64,000 bases of DNA, taken from contig NZ_QXIO01000009.1 in assembly GCF_003545765.1 (NCBI RefSeq), positions 86,538 through 150,537 on the forward strand, read 5' to 3'. The notes under the pieces are model-generated. The model did no database searches. It was not told the origin of the DNA and worked only from the letters and a program-made list of their open reading frames with translations. This document shows, piece by piece, positions 9,520 to 17,852 of the stretch. Position 1 is the stretch's first letter. Every line of letters starts with the position of its first letter. Position numbers and translations under genes: made by a program. Source of the DNA: Colwellia sp. RSH04 (lineage in GTDB: Bacteria > Pseudomonadota > Gammaproteobacteria > Enterobacterales > Alteromonadaceae).

Positions 9520-9693
9520 TCTTAATGCATTTCATGTAACATTCTAGCTAAAACACACCTTCTCCTCTTTACAACCGCACCGTATCAATGATTCAAGCCT
9601 GCATTTATAGTAATGTCTGCCTCCTTTATTTTTACACCTACTCCCCAATTTCATCTGAAATTCAAAGTGAAAACCACCTTCTGTTCTTTATAA
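9520..9693 (+). repeat. Diverged remnants of the 136-bp repeat
   Basis: The sequence still follows the repeat in patches: CATTCTAGCTAAAACACACC, CTCTTTACAACCGCACCGTATCA, ATTCAAGCC, and again CACCTTCTGTTCTTTATAA. These look like one or two older, degraded units. The second patch contains the insertion target of the adjacent ISAs1 element. Confidence 0.6.
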
Positions 9694-10896
9694 CAGGGCA
9701 AGATCATACTTTTACTTGCCCTACCTAACCGATTTATGATCAAATCTAGTCCTTTAGGCTAGGCTATGTCATTTATCAAACATTTCGATAACCTTGAGGA
9801 CACTCGTTCTCACATTAATAAAAAGCACGAACTACTCGATATCATCTTCCTAACCGTCGTCGCAATACTATCAGGTGCAGAAGGCTGGAAAGACATCAAA
9901 CAGTTTGGTGACAGTAAATTAGAATGGCTGAGAAAGTTCAGAGATTTTGAAGCTGGTATTCCTGTCGATGACACCATAGCTCGTATTATTAGTGCTATAG
10001 AGCCAACTGCATTGCTAAGCTGCTTTATGAGTTGGGTTAACGAAATACGAGAGAGCAATGGTCAATCAATTATTGCCTTTGATGGTAAAACGCTTCGTCA
10101 CTCATTCGACGGTGATAGAAAAACTGCCCTGCACAGTGTTTCAGCTTATGCTGTTGAGCAAGGGTTAGTCCTTGCGCAATGTAAATCACTGAGTAAGAAA
10201 AATGAAGTATCCACCGTAATGGAGCTCATCGAACTACTAGAGCTCAAAGGTAATGTCATTACAGCCGACGCAATGCATTGTTTAAAGAAAGTAACAAAAG
10301 CTATCGATAAGAAAGATGGGGACTATGCGCTACAAGTAAAGAATAATCAGGGGAAACTATCGAATGAAATTAAAGCGTACTTCCACAAAATTCGCCGCGA
10401 TGAGCCTCAGTTAATTGACTCTAATACCTTAGAGCTCACTAATGATGGTCATGGTCGCATTGAACATAGGCAATACGTTCAACTTCCGGTCACTGATTGG
10501 CTAAGCCAAAGAGAAGGTTGGAGTAAGTTAAACTCTGTCATTGAAGTGACTAGAAAACGGTATATCAATGAAGCCGAAAGCTCTGAGACGGCTTATTATA
10601 TTAGTTCATTAGAGATTGACCTGCCACGAATAGCCAAAGTCATTCGAAGTCATTGGGCAATAGAGAATTCATCACACTGGGTATTAGATGTCACATTTAA
10701 AGAAGATGAGTCGCGTATTCGTCGGGGTGATGCCCCTGAGAATATGGCTACCTTCAGACGTTTTGCTATGAACCTTGCCCGCTTGAGTTCGATTAAGGAC
10801 AGTATAAAAGGTAAATTAAAACGGGCAGCTTGGTCTGATGACGTTCGAGAGTAACTTATTTTTGGTTAAAATTCATTCAAGTATGATTCTGCCCTG
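9694..10896 (+). mobile_element. ISAs1-family insertion sequence, complete
   Basis: A 1203-bp element with imperfect terminal inverted repeats: CAGGGCAAGATCATACTT at the left and, reversed, CAGGGCAGAATCATACTT at the right. It is flanked by the 10-bp direct repeat TTCTTTATAA (9684-9693 and 10897-10906), a clear target-site duplication. A single transposase gene fills it. The intact ends and duplication suggest a recent insertion. Confidence 0.93.
9766..10854 (+). CDS. ISAs1 family transposase
   Basis: A 362-residue DDE transposase of the ISAs1/H-repeat type. The N-terminal DDE_Tnp_1-associated region has FDNLEDTRSHINKKHELLDI and LSGAEGWKDIKQFG. Catalytic acidic residues are visible in IIAFDGKTLR and NVITADAMHC, and the C-terminal block has SHWAIENSSHWVLDVTFKED. 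Length and motifs are complete, so the enzyme is probably active. It is the only gene of the element. Confidence 0.95.
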   Translation: MSFIKHFDNLEDTRSHINKKHELLDIIFLTVVAILSGAEGWKDIKQFGDSKLEWLRKFRDFEAGIPVDDTIARIISAIEPTALLSCFMSWVNEIRESNGQSIIAFDGKTLRHSFDGDRKTALHSVSAYAVEQGLVLAQCKSLSKKNEVSTVMELIELLELKGNVITADAMHCLKKVTKAIDKKDGDYALQVKNNQGKLSNEIKAYFHKIRRDEPQLIDSNTLELTNDGHGRIEHRQYVQLPVTDWLSQREGWSKLNSVIEVTRKRYINEAESSETAYYISSLEIDLPRIAKVIRSHWAIENSSHWVLDVTFKEDESRIRRGDAPENMATFRRFAMNLARLSSIKDSIKGKLKRAAWSDDVRE

Positions 10897-10986
10897 TTCT
10901 TTATAAGAATTTTTGAGCTTAAAATATTCTGCTCAACGCTATTAACTGTTAATATTCCACTTCACAAATCAATAAGAATACTATTT

Positions 10987-11400
10987 ATGTCAGAACAAGA
11001 ATTAATAATAGAATTAGACCAACAGCCCATTGAATTATATAAATTACTTAAAATTGCTGATTTAGTCTCTGGTGGCGGTGAAGCTAAGGTAGTGATCAGT
11101 GAAGGCTATGTCTTTTTAAATGGCGAAGTCGAGTACCAAAAAAGAAAGAAAGTATATCATCAAGATATTATCGAGTTTAATGGTAACGTTTTACATATTG
11201 AAGTAAATGAAAACCTGTCTTTAGCTCAAGAGGAGTCTGACGAACAAACTGATGTTGAAGTCGCTTCTAAAGACGAGCACAATATTTCACCATCAAAAAA
11301 ACAAAAACAAAATGAAGCAACACGAATTGAAAAGAACACTAGTGCTTCGGAACTCAAAAGCACCAGTGGTGGTAGAAAGAGACGACCAATTTCATTTTAA
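10987..11400 (+). CDS. S4-domain RNA-binding protein, YbcJ-like with C-terminal extension
   Basis: The first 75 residues match the YbcJ type of S4 domain: IELYKLLKIADLVSGGGEAK, VVISEGYVFLNGEVEYQKRKK and a final strand with VLHIEV. YbcJ proteins are about 70 residues; this one has an extra charged tail of about 60 residues ending in GGRKRRPISF, which is likely disordered and RNA-binding. Its exact role is unknown. It begins 90 bases after the ISAs1 element. Confidence 0.8.
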   Translation: MSEQELIIELDQQPIELYKLLKIADLVSGGGEAKVVISEGYVFLNGEVEYQKRKKVYHQDIIEFNGNVLHIEVNENLSLAQEESDEQTDVEVASKDEHNISPSKKQKQNEATRIEKNTSASELKSTSGGRKRRPISF

Positions 11401-11413
11401 ACCATTACTTTTT

Positions 11414-11899
11414 CTAAGAGATTTTTTTCTCCCAAAACATCGCTTTGCCCATTTTTTCATCAAGTTCATAACCAGCAAAACCAAGTTTTTTATAAGCATT
11501 TTGAGCAACAACGTTACCTTCAAGTACTTCTAAGGTTAATTTACAGCACCCTTTGGCTTTTGCTAATTCTTCAACTTTTGAAAATAGAAGGCCGCTTATA
11601 CCTAACCCTCTAAATTCAGGTAGCACACCACAATCATGAATATTAATCAGCGGTTTACATTTGAACGTTGAAAAACCTTCAACACAATTAATTATACCTG
11701 CGGGTTTATTATCGACATAACATAATATAGAGAACACATCAGAGCGCTTAGCTAGAGTAGTCACTAAATTTTTTTTCACATATTCTGCTAGCTCTTCTCC
11801 TCCGCCCATTGGATCTAAGGCATAAGCATTTAATAACATAACTAAATCTGTAGCATGTTGTTCATTTTGATAATCAGCTTGGATTAATTCAATTGCCAT
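11414..11899 (-). CDS. GNAT family N-acetyltransferase
   Basis: A 161-residue GNAT fold. The acetyl-CoA binding motif A is seen in IHDCGVLPEFRGLGISGLLF (R-G-x-G-I-x-G), followed by LEVLEGNVVAQNAYKKLGF, the usual motif B. The substrate is unknown. It is convergent with the S4 gene and ends 13 bases from it. Confidence 0.85.
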   Translation of the reverse strand: MAIELIQADYQNEQHATDLVMLLNAYALDPMGGGEELAEYVKKNLVTTLAKRSDVFSILCYVDNKPAGIINCVEGFSTFKCKPLINIHDCGVLPEFRGLGISGLLFSKVEELAKAKGCCKLTLEVLEGNVVAQNAYKKLGFAGYELDEKMGKAMFWEKKIS

Positions 11900-11968
11900 A
11901 GAGGCTCCTTCAAAACAAAATATTAGGTGAACTTTTCAATTTACAATTAAGCACACTATACTCTAAAA

Positions 11969-12967
11969 ATGAGTGATAAAAAGCAAACCTGTCAATATAA
12001 AGACCCTGAAAATACGGATCATTCATCATTTTACTGTACGGAAGCAGCCACCAGTTCAGGTTATTGTTTTTGGCATGATAAAACTATCGATAAATCAACA
12101 CCTGACATTAAAGGTAAACTAGAGCTGCACGCAAAAAATGGCGGTATGCTGCGTGGTATTCAGTTAAGTCAATCGCAACTAGAGGGTATCGATCTTGTAA
12201 ACCATGGTAAAAAAGAGGGTTATGATTTCTCTTATGCTGACTTTTACCATGCAAACTTAAAAAATGGTCACTTATTTAATATTAACTTAACCAATGCCAG
12301 TCTAATGAAGGCCGATTTGCGAGACTCTAATTTGAACTGTGCAAATCTAGAAAAAACCAATATGTTGGGCGTAAAGTGGTCTGGCAGTAAATTTGAAAAT
12401 GTTAAAATAGGTACGAAACTTAAGCAAGAATTTGATGCAAAAACCGCTCAAATCAACAAAGATATACCGTCATCAATTGATTATTTAGAACAAGCAGAAG
12501 AAATTTATCGTGACCTAAGAAAGCACGCAGAGCGTGAAGGTATCTTTAGCTTATCAGGCTTTTTCATTCAAAAAGAATTAACAATGAGGCGATTGCAGTT
12601 ACCTCGTTATAGTATGGCTAGGTTTCTATCTAAAATAGTCGATATTTTTTGTGGATATGGAGAAGCACCATTAAGAATCATTGGCTTATCTATCATCATA
12701 ATTATCCTTTGCGCCATTATGTATTCGTTTACTGGACTAAATTACCAAGATACCATCCAAACCATTAGCAGTGAGCAAAGTTTACAACAAAATATACATT
12801 TCTTTTTGTCTTCTCTTTATTACTCCGTAGTGACCTTTACCACACTAGGCTATGGCGATTTTACTCCGGTAGGTTTATCGCGTGCTATTGCAGCAATTGA
12901 AGCTTTTACGGGTAGTTTCACTATAGCCTTATTTGTCGTCGTTTTTGTCAAAAAAATGACCAGGTAA
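11969..12967 (+). CDS. Pentapeptide-repeat protein fused to a two-TM potassium channel
   Basis: The N-terminal half (about residues 55-140) holds pentapeptide repeats of the A(D/N)LXX type (YADFYHANLKNG, LTNASLMKADLRDSNLNCAN). A charged linker follows, then TM1 (about 230-250), a pore loop with the potassium selectivity filter TTLGYGD (filter 294-297) and TM2 near the C-terminus. This is an Ion_trans_2 channel without a RCK domain. An early segment with CQY...FYC...GYCFWH may bind metal. It probably gates K+ flow in the inner membrane, with the repeat domain as cytoplasmic sensor or scaffold; the latter is inference. Confidence 0.85.
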   Translation: MSDKKQTCQYKDPENTDHSSFYCTEAATSSGYCFWHDKTIDKSTPDIKGKLELHAKNGGMLRGIQLSQSQLEGIDLVNHGKKEGYDFSYADFYHANLKNGHLFNINLTNASLMKADLRDSNLNCANLEKTNMLGVKWSGSKFENVKIGTKLKQEFDAKTAQINKDIPSSIDYLEQAEEIYRDLRKHAEREGIFSLSGFFIQKELTMRRLQLPRYSMARFLSKIVDIFCGYGEAPLRIIGLSIIIIILCAIMYSFTGLNYQDTIQTISSEQSLQQNIHFFLSSLYYSVVTFTTLGYGDFTPVGLSRAIAAIEAFTGSFTIALFVVVFVKKMTR

Positions 12968-13108
12968 GTTTTTAAAAGGTTTATCATTTAACTCTTTTAT
13001 ATGAACATTATTTTTTTAATATCTTTGATAATAGTTCTTCTGCTAAATACTAAGCCCTGATAGAATAGCGCCATTATTATCAATGCCATATTACGGAATT
13101 TTTGTTCA

Positions 13109-14809
13109 ATGCGTACGAGTCAATATTTACTGTCTACTTTAAAAGAAACGCCTGCCAGTGCAGAAGTGATCAGTCACCAGTTAATGCTGCGTGCTGGTTT
13201 AGTTAGAAATGTTGCTTCTGGTTTATATACTTGGTTACCCACTGGTTTAAAAGTACTTAAAAAAGTTGAGAACATTGTACGTGAAGAGATGCAACGAGCA
13301 GGCTCTAATGAAGTGTTAATGCCGATGGTTCAACCCGCAGACTTATGGGAAGAATCAGGTCGCTGGGACGATTATGGCCCTGAATTATTACGATTAAACG
13401 ATCGCCACAAGCGTGATTTTGTTTTAGGCCCAACTCACGAAGAAGTTATCACCAAGTTAGTTGCCAACGAATTAAGTAGCTATAAACAGTTACCTTTAAA
13501 TGTTTTTCAAATTCAAACAAAGTTTCGTGATGAAATACGCCCTCGTTTTGGCGTAATGCGTGGTCGTGAATTCTTAATGAAAGATGCTTACACCTTCCAT
13601 TTAGAAAAAGAATGTTTAGAAAAAACTTATCAAAAAATGTTTGATGCATACTGCCGTATTTTCGACAGGTTAGGTTTGGATTACCGCCCTGTTATTGCAG
13701 ATACCGGCTCTATTGGCGGAGATACGTCTCATGAATTCCACGTATTAGCGGATTCAGGCGAAGATGATATCGCATTTAGTGATGCAAGTGATTTTGCCGC
13801 TAATGTCGAAAAAGCAGAAGCACTTGCTCCTTCAGGAGAAAGACCGGCACCAACTCAAGAAATTCAAAAGGTTGAGTTAAAGCTTGAGCGCTTAATCAAA
13901 ACAACAGAAACAGAACTCAATACCAGTGTAAAAACGGTACTAGTACTTGGCTCAGTTGCTGAAGATGAGCCTGAAAAATTAGTAGCGCTTGTACTGCGTG
14001 GCGACCATGAACTCAATGAAGTCAAAGCTGAAAACCTTCCAAGCGTTGCTGCTCCTTTAACATTAGCAACAGAAGAACAAATATCAGCGCTTGTTAACTG
14101 TCATAGTACTTCATTGGGTCCTAAAGATTTACCCATTGAAGTAATTGTCGATAGAAGTGCCGCCCATTTAAGCGACTTTGCTTGTGGTGCCAATGAAAAT
14201 AATTACTCGTTCACCGGTGTTAACTGGCAGCGAGATTGTGGTGATATTACTGTTGCTGATATACGTAATGTTGTTGAAGGCGACCCTAGCCCATGCGGCC
14301 AAGGTAATATCATTATTAAGCGTGGCATTGAAGTTGGCCATATTTTCCAATTAGGTCAAAAGTATGCTGAGGCGATGAATTGTGCTGTACTTAACGAAGG
14401 TGGAAAAAACCAAACGTTAACTATGGGGTGTTATGGAATCGGTGTTTCTCGTATTGTTGCTGCCGCTATAGAGCAAAACCACGATAAATACGGTATTAAA
14501 TGGCCGAAAGCTATCGCACCGTTTCAAGTGGCTATTGTGCCAATGAATATGGCAAAGTCAGCTCGTGTAAAAGAAACGGCTGAAGCCTTGTATGAGCAAC
14601 TACAACATCAAGGTGTTGAAGTCATATTTGATGATAGAAAAGAACGCCCTGGTGTCATGTTTGCTGATCATGAGCTTATGGGAACGCCTTTATTATTAAT
14701 TGTTGGCGAACGTAATTTAGACGAGAAAAAAGTAGAACTGAAAAACCGTATTACGGGCGAGAAGTCTCTAATAGCTATTGATGATGTTAACGCTTTGTTT
14801 TCTCAATAA
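13109..14809 (+). CDS. proS: Prolyl-tRNA synthetase
   Basis: A class II synthetase of 566 residues, the standard length for bacterial ProRS with a YbaK-like editing insertion. Motif 1 region [20 protein letters not shown], motif 2 ([20 protein letters not shown]), the INS editing domain (about 225-405) and motif 3 ([17 protein letters not shown]) are in order, followed by the anticodon-binding domain. It charges tRNA-Pro and clears mischarged alanine. A terminator follows. Confidence 0.97.
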   Translation: MRTSQYLLSTLKETPASAEVISHQLMLRAGLVRNVASGLYTWLPTGLKVLKKVENIVREEMQRAGSNEVLMPMVQPADLWEESGRWDDYGPELLRLNDRHKRDFVLGPTHEEVITKLVANELSSYKQLPLNVFQIQTKFRDEIRPRFGVMRGREFLMKDAYTFHLEKECLEKTYQKMFDAYCRIFDRLGLDYRPVIADTGSIGGDTSHEFHVLADSGEDDIAFSDASDFAANVEKAEALAPSGERPAPTQEIQKVELKLERLIKTTETELNTSVKTVLVLGSVAEDEPEKLVALVLRGDHELNEVKAENLPSVAAPLTLATEEQISALVNCHSTSLGPKDLPIEVIVDRSAAHLSDFACGANENNYSFTGVNWQRDCGDITVADIRNVVEGDPSPCGQGNIIIKRGIEVGHIFQLGQKYAEAMNCAVLNEGGKNQTLTMGCYGIGVSRIVAAAIEQNHDKYGIKWPKAIAPFQVAIVPMNMAKSARVKETAEALYEQLQHQGVEVIFDDRKERPGVMFADHELMGTPLLLIVGERNLDEKKVELKNRITGEKSLIAIDDVNALFSQ

Positions 14810-14837
14810 AAACTGAGTGAAAAGCATTTCTTTAATC

Positions 14838-14865
14838 AGGGGGCGTTGAGCCCTCTTTTTATTTT
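14838..14865 (+). terminator. Intrinsic terminator of proS
   Basis: Stem AGGGGGC / GCCCTCT (one G-T pair) with loop GTTGA, followed by TTTTTATTTTT. Confidence 0.8.
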
Positions 14866-15022
14866 TGTGAGATTGTATACCGTTTTATATAGCTAAATGT
14901 TTCATATTTATATTATTTTTCATTTAAAAAAAGCAAATTAACGGTTTCAATCATTAACAAAATTGGCAACAATGGAGTCATCAATCACCCTGAAATTCAT
15001 ATTTTAAAGAAGTGCCTAACTC

Positions 15023-16243
15023 ATGAAAGCTATTACTAAGTCATCTAAATTAAACAAGGTTTGTTATGATATTAGAGGTCAAATAGCCGCAGAAGCCCGT
15101 CGTCTCGAAGATGAAGGACATAAAATTCTCAAATTAAACATAGGCAACCCTGCCCCTTTTGGATTTGCAGCCCCTGACGACATTTTAAAAGACGTTATAC
15201 ACAACTTACCAAGCTCTCAAGGTTACTCTGAATCGCAAGGTATCTATTCAGCTCGTGTTGCAGTAATGCAATACTTTCAACAACAAAATATAAAAGAAGT
15301 TAGCGTAGATGATATCTACATTGGTAATGGTGTCAGTGAACTTATTGTCATGGCTATGCAAGCACTTCTTAATAATGATGATGAAGTATTAATTCCTGCA
15401 CCAGATTACCCGCTTTGGACTGCTGCTGTTGCCTTATCAGGTGGTACACCTGTTCATTACCATTGTGATGATGAAAATTTTTGGTACCCAAACCTTGAAG
15501 ATATGGAAGCCAAAATATCTAAAAAAACCAAAGCAATTGTATTAATAAACCCGAACAACCCAACTGGCGCTGTTTATCCAGAAGAAGTATTACAAGGTAT
15601 CATTGCCCTAGCCCGTAAACATCACTTGATCATCTTTAGTGACGAGATTTACGATAAAATCTTATACGATGAAGCTACACATATTCCTACTGCGAGTTTA
15701 GCTCAAGATGTGCTCATTATTACTATGGGTGGTCTGTCTAAAAACTATCGAATTGCTGGTTTTAGAGCTGGCTGGATGGTGGTTTCAGGGCCAAAAATAC
15801 ACGCTGAAGATTATTTAGAGGGTTTAAATATTCTATCATCAATGCGACTCTGCGCTAATGTTCCATGCCAGCACGCTATTCAAACAGCACTTGGCGGTTA
15901 TCAAAGCATAAATGAGTTAATTACTGGTGACGGGCGCTTATTAAAACAACGTAATATCGCCGAGAAAATGATCAATGATATTGATGGTCTCTCTTGCCAC
16001 CCAGCAATGGGAGCACTGTATTTATTTGTTAAAGTTGATAATGCTAAATTTAATATTACCGATGATGAGAAGATGATCTTAGATCTGCTCAAGCAAGAAA
16101 AGATACTTTTAGTGCATGGTCGTGCATTTAATATTAAAGATAATAATTATTTTAGATTAGTCTTTTTACCGCATGTTGACGAACTAATTCCAGCACTTGA
16201 GCGATTGAAAAACTTTTTCTCGACTTACAAACAAGTTAAATAA
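15023..16243 (+). CDS. alaA: Glutamate-pyruvate aminotransferase AlaA
   Basis: A 406-residue PLP-dependent class I/II aminotransferase that follows E. coli AlaA (YfbQ) closely: SSKLNKVCYDIRG, LKLNIGNPAPFGF, YIGNGVSELIVMAMQALL, APDYPLWTAAVALSGG, INPNNPTGAVYP, FSDEIYDKILYD, and the PLP lysine in GGLSKNYRIAGFRAGWMV. It makes alanine from pyruvate and glutamate. The stop codon TAA is part of the 8-bp target duplication of the mobile structure that begins directly after it, so the insertion left the protein intact but replaced its 3' untranslated region. Confidence 0.95.
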   Translation: MKAITKSSKLNKVCYDIRGQIAAEARRLEDEGHKILKLNIGNPAPFGFAAPDDILKDVIHNLPSSQGYSESQGIYSARVAVMQYFQQQNIKEVSVDDIYIGNGVSELIVMAMQALLNNDDEVLIPAPDYPLWTAAVALSGGTPVHYHCDDENFWYPNLEDMEAKISKKTKAIVLINPNNPTGAVYPEEVLQGIIALARKHHLIIFSDEIYDKILYDEATHIPTASLAQDVLIITMGGLSKNYRIAGFRAGWMVVSGPKIHAEDYLEGLNILSSMRLCANVPCQHAIQTALGGYQSINELITGDGRLLKQRNIAEKMINDIDGLSCHPAMGALYLFVKVDNAKFNITDDEKMILDLLKQEKILLVHGRAFNIKDNNYFRLVFLPHVDELIPALERLKNFFSTYKQVK

Positions 16244-16327
16244 CCTCAGCTCGGGATAATAAATAGCTCCCTAGCAGCTATTTTTCCTTACTTCTGTGTT
16301 AAATTCATAAACAATAGAATAACTTAT

Positions 16328-17648
16328 GTGGACTCCCTCTTGTCAACAATAAAAACTTCTTTGAAGAATTAAACGCATACTTATGTTCGAGCTCTAATTG
16401 AGTAGCTAACTCTGGCTCATTGATATTTTCGCGAACAGGTAACCAAATCTATAAAGCGAGCTCTAGGCTCTTAGTTATTCACTGGTTTTACCTGCTGGTT
16501 TTTATCTTCAATTGGGCGTTTTTATTGTATGAACCTCTTAAGCTGTAATTAATACCGCTTTGTATTCTGTGCCTTGGGTCAACATTGCAAAGGCTGTTCT
16601 TACTGTTTTGTTCGCTAAGGCTACCGCTGCACAACGTTTTCCTCTGCGAGCAACCAATGCTTGTATCCATGCCTCTTTTTGGGTGACGGCTTCTCGTGTC
16701 ATTATCCGGTTAATCGCTGACATTGCTCCTACGATAAGGTTACTGCGTAACATACTGTTTTTCACGTATTTACCAATACTGCCCAGTTTTACTTTTCCAC
16801 CCGTTGAATGCTGAACTGGGGTTAACCCTATACAAGCAGAAGCCTCTTTGCCTTTGTGAAACAGCTCGGGTTGACAACCCAAAGCAATATATAAATTCAC
16901 CGCATTGATGGTGCTTACTCCTTCTAACTGTAGTAACCTTTTACATTCAGTATGTTGTGTCGATATGTTAGCCAACACCTCTTCATAATGCACTATCGAT
17001 TTTATTAAACCGCGATATTGTGTCCAGGCCATTTGTAATGCGCTTCTAAATTCAAAAGATAGGTCATTTTCACCATCTTCTAATGTTGCTTGAATGACAC
17101 CTTTTAACCCACCATCACGGTTGGACACCCGAATATTCAATTCCAATAACAAACTTTTTAGTTGGTTGCCTAAAGCTGTTTTCTGTTTAATTGCTAATTC
17201 TCTAAAACGCATGATGGATTGCAATTGTTGCTGTTCAATATTTTTACCTGAGATAAAATTAACATCCGGTAGTAAAGCTGCTTGCACAACCGCTAACGCA
17301 TCGTTTTTATCTGTCTTTTGGTTTTGGCGCACTGAATGGACAAGTTTAGGGCAAATGAGACGAGCATCATGCCCTAAACTAGTGGCTTTTTGTTTCCAAT
17401 AGTTCGAGGTACTACAGGCTTCGAAAATAACTGTCGCTGATTTAAGGTTGGCTAAGAAGATTAAAAACTCCCTCGTTGTCATTTCTGTATTAGAACGCAC
17501 GCTTTTGTTTGTATATATACAAACTTGGATAACTTCTTTTGCTAAATCTACACCAATGATAGTATTATTCATGTTATGGACTCTTTTTAATATGTTTTGT
17601 GTGGTAACAAATATATTACCTCACATCTTTGGGTGTGAGGGAGTCCAA
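16328..17648 (-). mobile_element. IS110/IS1111-type insertion sequence (core of the nested structure)
   Basis: The core is bordered by GGACTCCCTC (16330-16339) and its reverse complement GAGGGAGTCC (17637-17646). Such short subterminal inverted repeats set the IS1111 group apart from classical IS110. The transposase lies between. Exact ends are not certain because these elements leave no or small target duplications. Confidence 0.7.
16538..17572 (-). CDS. IS110/IS1111 family transposase
   Basis: A 344-residue DEDD transposase. The N-terminal RuvC-like domain shows IIGVDLAKEVIQVCI (first Asp), VIFEACSTSNYW (Glu) and TDKNDALAVVQAA (paired Asp). The C-terminal transposase_20 domain shows LLQLEGVSTINAVNLYIALG and ASACIGLTPVQHSTGGK, with the serine region thereafter. 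Length is normal and no frameshift is seen, so it may be active. Confidence 0.93.
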   Translation of the reverse strand: MNNTIIGVDLAKEVIQVCIYTNKSVRSNTEMTTREFLIFLANLKSATVIFEACSTSNYWKQKATSLGHDARLICPKLVHSVRQNQKTDKNDALAVVQAALLPDVNFISGKNIEQQQLQSIMRFRELAIKQKTALGNQLKSLLLELNIRVSNRDGGLKGVIQATLEDGENDLSFEFRSALQMAWTQYRGLIKSIVHYEEVLANISTQHTECKRLLQLEGVSTINAVNLYIALGCQPELFHKGKEASACIGLTPVQHSTGGKVKLGSIGKYVKNSMLRSNLIVGAMSAINRIMTREAVTQKEAWIQALVARRGKRCAAVALANKTVRTAFAMLTQGTEYKAVLITA

Positions 17649-17803
17649 TTATCTATTCTTAATGAATTTGCCTTGAATTAAGAAAAACTATCAAGCTAGT
17701 GAGTTGCTAAAACCACAAGTCTAACAATTTCAAACGATTAACTTATCTCTTAACCCGAGCTGAGGTTAAATAAATAGTCAATAGTGAGTAAAATATTACA
17801 ATA

Positions 17804-17830
17804 AAAACGATTAATTAACTTAATCGTTTT
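17804..17830. terminator. Bidirectional terminator
   Basis: Stem AAAACGATTAA / TTAATCGTTTT with a 5-base loop. It ends the CoA-transferase gene on the minus strand and may once have ended alaA before the mobile element came between. Confidence 0.75.
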
Positions 17831-17852
17831 TATATTGCTTTAAAATAAAGCT

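Larger units (their letters stand above)
16244..17765. mobile_element. MITE with inverted repeats, interrupted by an IS110/IS1111 element
   Basis: The outer ends are CCTCAGCTCGGG (16244-16255) and its reverse complement CCCGAGCTGAGG (17754-17765). They are flanked by the 8-bp direct repeat TTAAATAA (16236-16243 and 17766-17773), a target duplication. The outer arms (16244-16274 and about 17702-17765) together equal the 93-bp element at 50178-50270. Inside them lies a second pair of inverted arms of about 55 bases starting CTAGCAGCTATTTTT and, reversed, CTAGCTTGATAGTTTTT. The transposase gene is in the core. Confidence 0.8.

Noticed and set aside
16244..17765. A simple single insertion sequence with CCTCAGCTCGGG ends
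   Set aside because: A 93-bp copy of the outer arms without the transposase exists at 50178-50270, so the outer arms are a separate element.
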